Origin: Bathymodiolus brooksi
Taxonomy: Eukaryota; Mollusca; Bivalvia; Mytilida; Modiolidae
Assembly: GCA_963680875.1 (NCBI GenBank)
Contig: OY804589.1
Location: 15,110,028-15,174,027 of the forward strand
DNA: 64,000 nt
Direction: 5' to 3'
Shown here: positions 22,936 to 34,549 of the stretch, one piece after another
Layout of the letters: each line of letters opens with the position of its first letter
Position numbering within the stretch: the first letter of the stretch is position 1
Program-made: the position numbers and the translations under genes
Notes under the pieces: generated by a model
Seen by the model: only the letters and a program-made list of their open reading frames with translations
Database searches by the model: none
Told to the model about the DNA's origin: nothing

Positions 22936-23439
22936 ATATATATATGTCGGAAGTCGAAGTAGGGATCGCCAGTAATACGTGTTTGGATAATGGATTGCTC
23001 CCACGAACAGAAATGCCGATAATTGTTATCACGGTGACGTGTAATATCAATATTACCATACATCTTTTGAGTTTTCGTTGTCAGTATTCGATCATGACTC
23101 TTGTGTTTGTGTGGTAATTAGAATCACACTACATCTTCATACATTGATCAACGATAATCTATTCCTTAGTAATGATATACTGTTAATATATTAGTATTGT
23201 AATTATTTTCTCACTCAGCCCTGTGAGGCCGTGTTGGAAACACATTAGATATTAAATGTTAAATCAAGGATGTATTGTACATGTAACATTACTTATATTC
23301 TAATAGTACTTGAATATAAAGTAATTATAACATACAGAGGTGTAGTGTTGATGACGTTGCTATAGATACGATCATCATGTAGATTGTCTTGAATAATGGA
23401 GAATAGATTGTACTACCTCTTAAAGAACTTAAAGGTAAG
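22936..23439. other. Intergenic DNA, nothing identified
   Basis: No gene or clear repeat was recognised. Confidence 0.4.
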
Positions 23440-23930
23440 ATCTTACTAATTAAAGATGCTATTCGTGTTATTGCCCCTTTTACCAATGAGTCGGAACTAA
23501 TATTCAATTAAAACTTTAAATTTTTACCAATCACATCAGCTGATATTCGAGTTATTTCTCTCTTTATCAATGAGCCGTACGTAACAAATATTTCATGACA
23601 ACTTCAAATATTTGACCAATCACAAGAGCTGATATTCGAGTTGTTTCTATCTTTATTGATAAGCCGTAACAAATGTTTCTTTACAATTTTACATAGTTGA
23701 TCAATCACAAGAGCTGATATTCGAGTTATTTCTCCTTTTATCAATGAGCTGTGGCAAATATCCCTTAACAACTTCAAATATTTGACCAATGACAAGAGCT
23801 GATATTCGAGTTATTTCCCCTTTTATCAATGAGTCGTAACAAATACCGGCATCTCATTACAACTTTAAATATTTGACCAATCACAAGAGTTATTTCTCCT
23901 TTATCAATGATCATGAACAATCTTATCTCA
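23440..23930. repeat. Degenerate repeat of about 86 bp, 5-6 copies
   Basis: GCTGATATTCGAGTTATTTC followed by TTTATCAATGAG(C/T)CG recurs at about 23540, 23630, 23714 and 23800. The first and last copies are more decayed. It is unrelated in sequence to the 86-bp array at 57.5 kb. Confidence 0.8.
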
Positions 23931-25149
23931 TTACATTTAGCAGTTGTAAAAATATGGTATGGCTCATTATTGTTCTAATTCAGGTGTTGTTCTTTGTGGA
24001 ATTGTATATTGCTTTCACGTTGGTTCCAGTTGGGGCTTTCAATAATAAAATTGATTTGATTTGGTTTATGATCGATTGAAAATATATTGGAACGCAGACT
24101 GATTCTGGAATCATGTTCTGTAAGCTATCTGCAACTGTGTCGGCTGTGGTAAATTAGGTCGGTAACAGATTTCAAAGTGTAATAAACCCGATGAATAAAC
24201 AATATATATTATGTAACTTCGTTTTATCATGTACATGGATGTGTCTAAATCAATGAGAATTTACAAGTATGTCATGTTCTGTTGTCTACAGGTGCTAATA
24301 TCCGAATGATGTTGTTATGTGATGGATGACTACATAGTAAAAATATGAGTCTGTATCTTAGACGGTGCACATGAACTGGAGGGCAATCTAGGTCAGTCAT
24401 CTGATCTGTAACCAAATTGGAGTTGCGGTATCGTTTACTGATGTAGTGTGCTGCTCGTTTTTCTCTCTGTACTTTATTGTTGTTGGATATGTGGATTCTA
24501 TATGGAGTGTCAGTTCTCGAGTTTAGGTCTTGCTAAAGATTTGAATTAAAGCATGTTCTTTGATTTTGGGAGAATACACTCTAAAATGCCATTGGTTTGC
24601 CTTGGCAGTAACATTGTTGACATGTTTGTCTCTCATGTTATTCTGTTAGAAAAGTGAGAAGATACCAAAGGTGTAACCAGAAACCGTAAAGCGAAGGACA
24701 GACAACTAAAGTAACTTCAAAATATCGCCAGGTTAACTTTATCAAGAGTGCGTCCATGACATTTGTATGTGTACTGTATACTGGTTTGATTTTTGAATGA
24801 CGCTCAGATCTAGAACTGCACGTGTCTAGTGAACACGCATGAGCCAATCCCTGCTCCTATTTTCCTGAGGCATCAAGGTCTACTGGTTACAGACTCAATG
24901 TCATTTATAAAAATCAAAAATAGAATGGGCCTAAATCGGTACCTTGAAATAAATTACTAGTATAAAGATTTGAAAGCTATGATTTATTAGATATTTCTCT
25001 CAAATATATGGCGTTATATCCGTCAGTATTTATTACCACGGATTAGTGGAGTGTATAATCTAATGATTCAGTACTAGACCGTGGCAAAACATCTATTTAT
25101 TAGTTAGTATTAATACTGCTTTTGTAATTTAAACAATTACACTAAAATA
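23931..25149. other. Intergenic DNA
   Basis: No gene is recognised. Near 24040 AATAAAATTGATTTGATTTGG looks like a retroposon 3' end with a short simple tail; no body is recognisable. Confidence 0.4.
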
Positions 25150-25365
25150 TGCTGATTTTCACGACAGGTGCCACTAGTGGAGCAGGAACTTCTTACCCTT
25201 CCGGAGCGCCTGAGTTCACCCACGGTTTTTAGTGGGGTTCGTGTTACTCGATCGTTTGTTTTATGTGTATGCTTTGTAGATCGTGGTTTGTCCTTTTTCT
25301 TTTGGCCATCGATATACGAATTCTGATTACCACTTTGATATAGATCTTCAAACTCTTCTTCCAAG
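25150..25365 (+). mobile_element. Family F dispersed repeat (GGTGCCACTAGTGGAGCAGG)
   Basis: It contains GGTGCCACTAGTGGAGCAGG, CTTACCCTTCCGGAGCGCCT, TTTTTAGTGGGGTTCGTGTT and a TTTGTCCTTTTTCTTTTGGC stretch. I associate this family with bivalve, especially mussel, genomes. Other copies are near 43365, 51180 (minus) and, weakly, 53280. Confidence 0.65.
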
Positions 25366-26015
25366 TATACAGGTCAACAACCATTCTATAGAGCTGTATA
25401 TCACTAGAAACTGTAATAATCATACTAACATGATAATAAAGCGTAATCATATAGATAAAGTATGCCGTTATATTTAATCTTTAAAAAATCTCAACTTACT
25501 TATTAACTTTCACCAGATTTTAATATAACATGTTTATAGAAGAGTGATATTTGTTATGTCAACTGGTATTGGTTGACACTCTCCTGCTAATATATCTGTA
25601 ATATACATGTATTAACAGTTCAGAGGCGTATAAGTGATCCGGAAAGTTTGTTCTTTTTTTTTCTTTTTCTTTTTGGGGTGGGGGAGTTCAAATGAACCGG
25701 AAAGTGGGGTGAGGGAGTTTTCAAAAACTGTCAAGCAAAAAAAAGGGCATTATGATGTCAGAGCATACCCTTATACCGTTGGTTTACTTGACGATTATCT
25801 GTTTTTCTTGCGTCCATGCTAAACATTCATCTTTTTCTTCTTTTTTTTTTTAATAAAAAAGTGGGAAGTAGTTCCCCCTTTTTGAAAAGTGGAGGGGTGT
25901 GCCCCCATGCCTCCTGGTTCTACGCCACTGAAGTTTGTATGTATGATGTAGTAGTAAATAATAACTTATAAAGAGGAACTGTATTTCATTTGAACATGAA
26001 GATGAAAAAACAACT
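25366..26015. other. Intergenic DNA, nothing identified
   Basis: T-rich and GGGG-containing low-complexity patches are present. There is no gene. Confidence 0.4.
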
Positions 26016-26020
26016 CTCCA

Positions 26021-26181
26021 CAGGGACGGATCCAGGGGGGAAGCACCCGCCCCCCCCCCCCTAAAATTGGCGTAAAATCGTACTTTTTCACACGAAATAC
26101 CTCAACAAATTTCGCGCCTTCCTCCGCTCGGCGCAATTTTTTAAGTGCGCCCCCTAACTTGAAATCCTGGATCCGCCCCTG
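26021..26181. mobile_element. Family C element with clean 5-bp TSD
   Basis: CAGGGACGGATCCAGG and CCTGGATCCGCCCCTG form inverted ends. The TSD CTCCA occurs at 26016-26020 and 26182-26186. Internal words are CACGAAATACC, CTCCGCTCGGCGCAATTTTT and AAGTGCGCCCC. Length 161 bp; no ORF. Confidence 0.85.
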
Positions 26182-26872
26182 CTCCAGAACGCCAACAAGT
26201 CGACGATATCATCACATTTTTTTGTTTACGTGTAAATCATGGGGATTCATTTATATGATCGATTTATCGTCTGTCTAACATTGTAATAATTGTCTCACAG
26301 AACCCTTATCATTACTATATAAATATACATATGAACTAGACATGATCTCCTGTGATAATACAGCACCCCCGCATTTCATCATAGCAATACTTTTTCCCCT
26401 CGAGAGTGTTTGTTATGTTACGTCCTACGAAATATCTAGAAAACCGGGCTGTGGTTTTACCTGAATATACTGTTTGATGGAAAATTATAATTCGAATCTT
26501 TTTCTGTTGTTTTTCCGCTCCCCCTCCCCCTCTCTTCCCTTTCCACTTCTTTGACAAAAAAATAAGGCAAGGCTGAATTTATAGCATGGAACGAAAAAAA
26601 AAAAAAAAAAAACCCCAATAAAAACAAAAAACAACAAAACGTGTTTATTCTCCAGTTAACCTTGGTATGTAAGGGTATACTTTAAACAAATGATCTTGTT
26701 TTACTTTGAAAATTTGCCACTTTTCGTACCAGTCATAAAATATGCAATACCCCTACACTGTCCGGTCCCCTCCTACGCCACCGGTGTCCATTGTTATCTT
26801 CTAACTGTTCTCATATCTTAGTGTTGGATGTAGAATTAAACAAGTTTTACATAGATTTGTTTGTTTGTTTGA
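26182..26872. other. Intergenic DNA, nothing identified
   Basis: It contains a poly-A run near 26594-26612. No gene is seen. Confidence 0.4.
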
Positions 26873-27121
26873 TTGATGGTGTTTAACGCCACTTTCAACA
26901 ATATTTCAGTTATATCGTGCATGGCAGTCAGTTTTATTGGTGGAGGAAACTGGAGTACCCGGAGAAAACTACTGATCTGCAAGTCACTGACAAACTTTAT
27001 CACATGATGTTGTACACCTCGCCCTGATCGAGACTCGAACTCACAACATCAGTAATGATAGGCACTGATTGCATAGGTAGTTGTAAATCCAACTACCATA
27101 CGATCACGCCCACGACGGCCC
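26873..27121 (-). mobile_element. SINE family B, near full length
   Basis: This is the most complete copy with 26.9-kb-type ends: GTGTTTAACGCCACTTTCAA on the left, and CCATACGATCACGCCCACGA on the right. The reverse strand carries GAGTTCGAGTCTCGATC (B-box-like). The 3' side (left) has a GTTTGTTTGATTGATG tail. Confidence 0.75.
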
Positions 27122-27254
27122 ACTGGTATACGTAGAGTTTTGATACATTTAATAAAATGCTATCGCTGAGCGGTTACGAATGGACAAATGAAAACTTTTT
27201 CAAAGAGAGCAACTGAAATACTGTTAACATGACGCTACTCATATACAGACATGA

Positions 27255-27400
27255 CGCCGGAATGGATCGACTTTCTCAGCTTTCAAATATCTGATTGGGG
27301 TGGTAAACATCCCACTTTAATTTATCAATGGGTAAAGAATTTTAGGCTACAATATATCAACAAGTCATATTTCTACAGCTTCTTTATTGCCAGGATTAAT
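27255..27400 (-). repeat. Single-copy relative of the 34-bp intronic array and its flank
   Basis: In reverse complement it reads AATAAAGAAGCTGTAGAAAT, ATGACTTGTTGATATATTG, then CCCAATCAGATATTTGAAAG. This matches 9835-9960 in order, including the sequence before the array. Confidence 0.75.
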
Positions 27401-27636
27401 TATTCTGTAATTGTATGATATAATTTAACATGATAAATAGATCTATGTGTGCAAGTCATAGATCCATTTTGCGCCTTATCTTGTTATATAAATGAGTGAC
27501 CGATAACAGAATGATATATGAATAAGTAGTTTTCGCATTTCGAATATATGAATGAGTATGGCTTTCATACTGAGTGAACTCCCGTGGCACCACCATACCC
27601 AATGGTACCAATACCCCCTCCATACCCCGACGTTTT

Positions 27637-27815
27637 AGCAACGTGCAAACAAATGGTGCAGTGTCAACTTTAAACAAAAACGTATCCCGAACCAAAACGT
27701 TCCTGAAATATCAGTTCTATAAATGATTCATTTTTCCCCGTTAAGAAACGTTCAAACAAATTGTGCAGTGTCAACTTTTAAAACAAAAATATATTCAGAA
27801 CGAGAACGTACCTGC
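27637..27815. repeat. Direct duplication of about 70 bp, period about 110
   Basis: CAAACAAATGGTGCAGTGTC..AACGTTCCTG is repeated as CAAACAAATTGTGCAGTGTC..AACGTACCTG. Confidence 0.75.
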
Positions 27816-28216
27816 ATTACAAATGTATGACTCGATTTAGGTATATCTGACGTGAAAAGCGCTAATCGTGCCTATGCATGTGTGTTCCCTGTGCAGACAA
27901 GCCAGTAGACCAGCATGTCACGGGTCTGACCAGCATTTGTATCTGATTTTCCGCTGACTCACTAATCACTCATAAAACCAGCAGTTGTTTATCTACTGAA
28001 GAAAGATGAATATGAATACTATCTCTTGTTTGTTGTTTATCCAAATACAATGTGTCTGTTACATGTTGATACCCCCAGTGGGCCTTTAGTTGTCTAAAAA
28101 ATTTATCTTGTACTGCTGTCCATGTTTATGTTGTCATTTCTGTGAAAGAACGTGGTCGTTAAAACAGAAAATGTGTAGACTTTTGTTATAGAGGTTGGGG
28201 ATCTATAGGTCTAGAT

Positions 28217-29276
28217 CACAGGCACTCGAATTTTCTTCATTTGGTCCCTACCGCGATTATGGTATGGATCTTTGTCTGGAAGTATATCTTTGAGCCATTT
28301 ATCCATATTTTACAACATTTCGTGTTACAACTCTCGTTCTACTAACTATTGTTTCTAGGTCCAGCTGCCGTTTTTTTAAACTTTTGTTTCTAGGTCCAGC
28401 TGCCGTTTTAGTGCCGTTTTTTTAGTAAAACGGCAGCTGGACCTAGCTGCAATAATGTAGCTCCTGTGACAAACTTGTGTCTCGGCAGAGCTACAACGCG
28501 GTCCCATTCGTCACAATGGAGCAAAAAAAAAGTTGCAGTTGAAACATAAAAACTCACTATTTACGCTTCAAACATTTCATTATAACAATTACTGATGATC
28601 CCAGTCCTTGTTAAATCGGTTTGGCTGAGAAATATATGCTTTTCAAAGTTAGCAACAACCTTGTTCAAATTTATCGATCGTTTTCCATAACCGGAAACTA
28701 CGGAAGGCGGAGCTTTTCTAAATATGGTAAACATTCCAATCGTAACTACTCGGCCATTCTCGCTACCCTGTTATTTGCAGGGTAGCGAGAATGGCCGAGT
28801 AGTTACGATTGGTAAGCATTCACGCCTAAATCGCCAAATATGGTATCGACATCTAAATAGTGAGGCCGGAAATGACGAAATTCAAAATTTTCAAAGAGGA
28901 GATTTTTATTTTGTGGGAATTACATTCTAAAATACTGGTAGGTGATACAAACTTGTTATAATAATGGACAAAAGGAAAGGTTATGTCTTATTATTGATAA
29001 ATGCAGGCGTCAGAAGCTCTGTAAGCGAGCGCAAAAAATCTCGGCGGCTGCTCCATTACGTGTAATGGCATCCCGTTATAACCCTTGCGAGTAAGCGAGC
29101 ATTTAGGGTTTTATTATTAGAACTAGCTGGACCTAGAAACAAAAGTTAGTAGTAACACGAAATGTTGTAAAATATGGATAAATGGCTCAAAAATATACTT
29201 CCAGACAAAGATCCATACAATAATCGAGGGAGGGACCAAATGAAGAAAAGGGGGGTCCGGAATTCGAGTGCCTGTG
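28217..29276. mobile_element. hAT-like non-autonomous transposon, 1060 bp, 8-bp TSD
   Basis: Ends are CACAGGCACTCG and CGAGTGCCTGTG, with exact flanking GTCTAGAT at 28209-28216 and 29277-29284. Terminal inverted repeats extend about 170 bp, sharing CTTTGTCTGGAAGTATAT and CCATATTTTACAACATTTCG. A second inner hairpin (GGTCCAGCTGCCGTTTT) lies at 28380-28447. No transposase is seen. A hairpin element is nested at 28737. Confidence 0.85.
28737..28811. mobile_element. 75-bp hairpin element, copy 1, 10-bp TSD
   Basis: Two perfect 34-bp arms (28737-28770 and 28778-28811; outer ends CAATCGTAACTACTCGGCC) surround a 7-base loop, TTATTTG. Flanks are GTAAACATTC (28727-28736) and GTAAGCATTC (28812-28821), a 10-bp duplication with one change. 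The whole insert is one palindrome. Confidence 0.85.
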
Positions 29277-29728
29277 GTCTAGATATGAGGGTATGACATT
29301 TTGTGTAAGTGTCACAATCAATGATCGTATATCGTTGTATTATTCTTTATTGTTATTTGCTTTTTAAAATTAGGAATTTGATATTGGTGTGTGATAATTT
29401 TGTATACTAATATTAATGTTTACAAGTACATTGTAATAAAGGACGAAGTCCTTCTAACGGTAAGCTGTCCGATTTTTCCTTCTATATTGATAGCCAAAAA
29501 TCTGCTCACCGGAAGTTTAAAAAATAGATCAATTGATAATTTAGAAACGCAAAAGAAATCTATTTCAATGAAAAATTCCCAATTCTTTGATTATTTACTC
29601 TATGCAAAACCGAAATAAACTTGAAATAAAATTCTAATAAAAAAATCTCTTTCTACGAAACTCCCGATGGAAGAGCAGCGTAGCCATAACAAATCGGCTA
29701 CACAATTCATTCAAAATAAAAGATAATA

Positions 29729-30551
29729 GCCTCACCGGACGCAATTATGAACGGACACAATTACGAACGAAATAAAAAGTATGTCCCCTAATTGTTCCTT
29801 CAAAACATGAATTAAAAAAATGCTTTTATAAATAGATACCCCGCTAAATGACTCGTGTTTTGGGAGAAAATTATTCATGCGCAGTTGTTGAATGTTGCAG
29901 ACGACAGGTTTTCATATTTGTAAACAGAAAACGATCGACAATTGCACTTGGAATCTATCGCTAAAATTCATTGAGGTACGTATGTTTTGTTATCTTATAC
30001 CTGTAATTGGAAAGAATATGATCTCCTGGTTCTATGCATATGTAGAACACATTGAAATTAAAACAAAAACAGTCAATATAATACATTTTCCTTACCTTGA
30101 TCTATCCCAAAATGTCAAAATCCGTGATGTACCTTATTCATTGAAGAGTCCAAGGAATTCCGAATGCAAACTGGCACACATTTATGGTATGAATAAAGGA
30201 AAGGTTTGTATGTCATGTGTATTATATACAAATGGATATGCGAACGTAAATGAATGAATGCTCTTTAAATTTTAACAGTTGTCATTAAATAATTTACACT
30301 AGAAAGGTTATTATGATGTCGTTCGAAATTGTGTCCGGATCTAAGTCACAGAGTGACTAGAACGGGCTCATGAAAATCTGTTTAAAACCCGTAACAATGC
30401 ATTGAATAATATATGGGCTATGATTCAAAAGGAATATTGGTGTTTAATCTGAAATATGAACATGCAATCAGCTTCATCAATTTGGTCAAATTTATTATCA
30501 AATGCCACGGTCAATATCATCGAAATTGTTCGTAATTGCGTCCGGTGAGGC
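29729..30551. mobile_element. TA-flanked element with inverted GCCTCACCGGACGCAATTA ends
   Basis: Left GCCTCACCGGACGCAATTAT and right TAATTGCGTCCGGTGAGGC are inverted, both next to TA. A second inner pair, CGGACACAATTACGAACGA at 29752 and TCGTTCGAAATTGTGTCCGG near 30324, repeats the end sequence. It carries a 121-codon ORF. Confidence 0.6.
29892..30257 (+). CDS. 121-aa hypothetical ORF inside the TA-flanked element
   Basis: The frame starts MLQTTGFHICKQKTID, has Cys-rich MSCVLYTNGYANVNE at the end, and no family that I recognise. GAGGTACGTATG near residue 27 is a good splice-donor match, so the ORF could be a short exon plus intron instead. It may be a chance frame. Confidence 0.2.
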   Translation: MLQTTGFHICKQKTIDNCTWNLSLKFIEVRMFCYLIPVIGKNMISWFYAYVEHIEIKTKTVNIIHFPYLDLSQNVKIRDVPYSLKSPRNSECKLAHIYGMNKGKVCMSCVLYTNGYANVNE

Positions 30552-30778
30552 TAACATGTACGGATCATCGTATTATTGAAATTTGAGGACTTTGTCCTTC
30601 AAACAGGTTGCCTGTCTCATATTAAAAACGTAGATACATGTATCACAAATTTATCACGCGTAACATATTATGTTTCAATAGAGGAAAATAATTACCTAAA
30701 ATATTTAATGCGCAATATTTTGTTTAGTTACGTCATATAACTTGTTCATTTCCTGTTCTGAAAGTCACACATTTTAAC

Positions 30779-30858
30779 CAATCGTAACTACTCGGCCATT
30801 CTCGCTACCTGCACAAGTTATTTGCAGGGTAGCGAGAATGGCCGAGTAGTTACGATTG
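30779..30858. mobile_element. 80-bp hairpin element, copy 2, 10-bp TSD
   Basis: It has the same arms as the insert at 28737 (CAATCGTAACTACTCGGCC outermost), perfect for 31 bp, and the loop TGCACAAGTTATTTGCA, which pairs further. The TSD ACATTTTAAC is exact at 30769-30778 and 30859-30868. Confidence 0.9.
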
Positions 30859-30868
30859 ACATTTTAAC

Positions 30869-31963
30869 TTGACCCCATTAGCAGCTGAGGAACAGTAGCG
30901 TTTACTTAACGGTCTTTTCTATCTAAAAACTGTATAAAGAAGACCATTAAGAGCTATCGCTCCGCATCTATCCCACTAGTCGTTTAATTTTGCTGAAGAA
31001 AAAAAGGTTGGCCCATATTCCCGGATATACCTTTGTACCAGGGCCGTCCTAACAGCATTATAGGGCCCGGGCAAATGTTGAGTGTAGTGCTTTGGGGTTT
31101 TACCTGAACAATAAAATTAAACACATATTTATTGTATTGGTACTTCCATCAAAGATGGGGTCCCCGGAAAACTGCCCATCGTGTCCATGCGTCAAGATGG
31201 CACTGCTTTGTACCTTTGTCTTCGGGTAGGGAATAAGCCACAATGTCTTCTATAGACCCCTCTTCATCTTCTTACACATTTAGTGTTCTCGTCGCGTCAT
31301 AAATATATTACATATGTATATTGTTACTTTTAATGTATAACAGTAAGTGATATTTCTTATAGTGCTATTTAGATAGAGAAAATATCAAAATCGCGAAAAT
31401 GGAAAGTATACTATTTCCCAATTTCTACCTGTATTATCGTCAATCCCGAGATCCAGAAATTAAAAAAATAGACAAGTTCCGGACCCCCAAAATTGATCCT
31501 TCTCACAGTTTTTATAATCATGTTTATATAGCTCTATTCAATATAGTATGCCCTTCACCTTAAATAATACAAATCCAATAACTACCACTATATTGGATTA
31601 TAAAAAAAAAACTATTTATTAATTTTCTGTGAACTCGTTATTGGACAAATTCGTTAATAATAATCACTCAGTCTTTGTTGAAGAATGATCCTGTAGATAT
31701 AGATACAAGATGGCTAACTTGAGATAACGTCACAGTTCAAATATCGTACACATCCAAGCCTCCACTAAACGATCTTAGTACAGTGGTTAACTCACTCAAG
31801 GAGATCAATAGTCTGTGTCTATTGATACAGAAGAGGTCAATGATATATCTGGCTGTGCGTATGAATCGCTAGAGTGCATGACTTATTTGTTTCTTTTCTT
31901 AACGGTATTTGTGTAGTAAACACAGGGGGTTTAAAGGAAGGGGTTATACCTTAAGATGACATA
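30869..31963. other. Intergenic DNA, nothing identified
   Basis: No gene was recognised. GGGCCGTCCTAACAGC near 31043 could be an element edge, but I see no partner end. Confidence 0.35.
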
Positions 31964-33971
31964 CACGGCTGGTAATCGGCACAAGCAGAACAGTTGGTTC
32001 TGCAAAGAAATTCGTGAGGATAACTTCCGGTTTTGGTGGAGGAGAGTTCACGAAGACGCTTCGCAAGGTATATACATGTCAAAAATTGAAATTTTCTTTT
32101 TTACTGCTCGAATATTGCAAAATCAGAGAATGCTATGCTGTGGCGAATGCTTTCACGATTAGAAACATGTATAGTTTATTCTTGTATATGAAGTGTAACT
32201 CTCGCAAAATCAATCGTCCCACGAAAAACATGACGAAAATTGTGACACTCTTACATTTATAAGTTGTTATTGACAAAGATGCAAGTTAAATTTTCAATAT
32301 TTTTTCATCATGGGAGTCTAAATATAATCTGGGATAAATTCCGATTCGTCAGAAGTAAATTGAAGTCTAGATAAATCTGCAAACTGTCAATTTTCTCGTT
32401 TTCCTGCTTGAGGAGATCGGTTCTGATAGAGCACATTGCGAATGCATGAGGAGATTTGCTAGTTTTGGTACGACACATGTGATCCACTGTATAATCACAA
32501 ATTTTGCATGTCTGTCTGGTAATAAATTCACGAACTGATGCCCTTCTTCCCGTCGGGTTTTTAAAAGTATAAAAGTAATATTTCATTGTTCATGGGCTGT
32601 CCACCTAGAAAGAAACATTTCATTTAAGGAATCAATTCATAATTGTAACTGCGGTTTCCCATGACTTAACTTGTCATTATTGATCATTTGTTGTTTGTGA
32701 CAACTTCCATTGTGTATTGGATACACAAGATTAACTTCCCTTACATTGGAAAAAATTGAAAATGCACTGTAAGATAATTTTATAATCAAGAATAATTAAA
32801 CTTAATGTGAATCATATCTTTATAATTTCTAATACAAATGATACTCTCTAATTTAAATATCATACAGTTGAGAATAATATTAATTTGTGGTTTGTTTTTC
32901 TATTATGTAGTGTGTTATGTGTACACACTTGTAAATAAAAAAGATCTCTGTAATTAGTAGTGGTTACAAGATGTAAAGCGCTTTACCGATTTTAAGGATA
33001 TGTCCACAGTTTAATTGACATCTTGTGTTTAATTTATTCATGACTACTAGCACTAAGTGAATGTTTATTTACGTTAGACCTATGTATGTGCTGAAATCAT
33101 GTAATATTATAACTTGTGTAGATCTGCGGTGAAGTTTCCATCATCTTTAGTAAAAAGGTTGCGCCGAATAGATGTGGAAACCCGTTTGAAAGGATATAAA
33201 TATTTTGAAATTGAAAGAGATTTTTTTTAATAAACTTGGTGTCCTGATTGATGGGAATTTTAAATTTGGTGTACTGGTACTTGTTTTTGTTCGTTTCCTT
33301 GGCGGTGATACAGGCAATCTATATCGAAATGTTTTTTTGTAAAGAGTCAATGTCAGTCCCCTTTTCCTCTTTCCCTTGAATCCTGGCATCTCCTGAAAGT
33401 GGATTAGAGTATTTACCAGTTTTGTGATTAAAAGTGTCAATTTATCAATTTTGCAGAAAACAATTAACAAAACTAGCAAATCTCCTCATGCATTCGCAAT
33501 GTGCTCTATCAGAACCGATCTCCTCAAGCAGGAAAACGAGAAAATTGACAGTTTGTAGATTTATCTAGACTTCAATTTACTTCTGACGAATCGGAATTTA
33601 TCCCCGATTATATTTAGACTCCCATGATGAAAAAATATTGAAAATTTAACTTGCATCTTTGTCAATAACAACTTATAAATGTAAGAGTGTCACAATTTTC
33701 GTCATGTTTTTCGAGGGACGATTGATTTTGCGAGAGTTACACTTCATATACAAGAATAAACTATACATGTTTCTAATCGTGAAAGCATTCGCCACAGCAT
33801 AGCATTCTCTGATTTTGCAATATTCGAGCAGTAAAAAAGAAAATTTCAATTTTTGACATGTACATACCTTGCGAAGCGTCTTCGTGAACTCTCCTCCACC
33901 AAAACCGGAAGTTATCCTCACGAATTTCTTTGCAGAACCAACTGTTCTGCTTGTGCCGATTACCAGCCGTG
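31964..33971. mobile_element. 2.0-kb DNA element with 504-bp inverted arms
   Basis: Left arm 31964-32467 and right arm 33468-33971 are equal in length and differ at only a handful of sites. Outer ends are CACGGCTGG and CCAGCCGTG. CATA lies outside both ends, a possible 4-bp TSD. The 1-kb centre holds a basic 110-codon ORF. The superfamily is not recognised. Near-identity of the arms implies recent insertion or conversion. Confidence 0.85.
33147..33479 (-). CDS. Basic hypothetical ORF in the centre of the long-arm element
   Basis: The 110-codon frame has an internal Met beginning MPGFKGKRKRGLTLTLYKK and a Lys/Arg/Ser/Thr-rich stretch with PPRKRTKTSTSTPN, resembling a nuclear or nucleic-acid-binding tail. 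I recognise no family. It may be a remnant of an element protein. Confidence 0.25.
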   Translation of the reverse strand: MLVLLIVFCKIDKLTLLITKLVNTLIHFQEMPGFKGKRKRGLTLTLYKKTFRYRLPVSPPRKRTKTSTSTPNLKFPSIRTPSLLKKISFNFKIFISFQTGFHIYSAQPFY

Positions 33972-33975
33972 CATA

Positions 33976-34463
33976 GTTCAAATGTAAATTAAAGAAAATA
34001 GGTTTAGCTGATAACAAATATTGTGATGTATGTGGAATTGAAAATGAAGATATTTTACATATTTTTATCAATTGTGAAGAATTAGAAGAATTTCACGACT
34101 ATATATCTATGTTTAGAAAAACTTTTTCAAAACTGTGATTCAAACAGAATTAGTTTAATCAAGAGTGTAATAATTTTACTATTAGGTTTAAGTGGAAAGA
34201 TGAAAGGTGTTAATGAAGCGTTTGTGAATTTTTTCTTACCCACTGCAAGATATTGTATTTTTAGAAGAAGAAATTCGTGTACAAATGGAAAAAATAATAT
34301 AGATTTAGTGCAACTATTCAAATATACACTCAAACATTATATGACATATTTTTATGAGTATATGTGCCAAAGAAATAAATTGAATGCTTTATTTCAAAAG
34401 AAATTTCTACTGAACAATCCATTAGTACAAGAAACAGAAAATGTTATATGCTTTGAACTATAG
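33976..34463 (+). pseudogene. Non-LTR retrotransposon ORF2 C-terminus, frameshifted
   Basis: The translation has the LINE C-terminal pattern YCDVCGIENEDILHIFINCE (C-x2-C ... H-x4-C). After a frameshift near 34137 comes NEAFVNFFLPTARYCIFRRR and a stop at 34461. This matches the region after the reverse transcriptase in CR1/L2-like LINEs by pattern. It is 5'-truncated by or at the long-arm element. Confidence 0.65.
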
Positions 34464-34549
34464 CAAATAACGAATAGATGTGAATAACAAATATTTAGAA
34501 CTGACATAATGATATATACTTAGATAATTGAAAATTGTTATCAGTTTTA

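Noticed and set aside
25634..25822. Short ORF near T-rich tract
   Set aside because: Low complexity at the start, no family, no splice context.
31956..32262. Duplicate protein exon pair at 31956-32262 (+) and 33673-34071 (-)
   Set aside because: Both lie in the 504-bp inverted arms of one element, so their similarity reflects the arms, not conserved coding.
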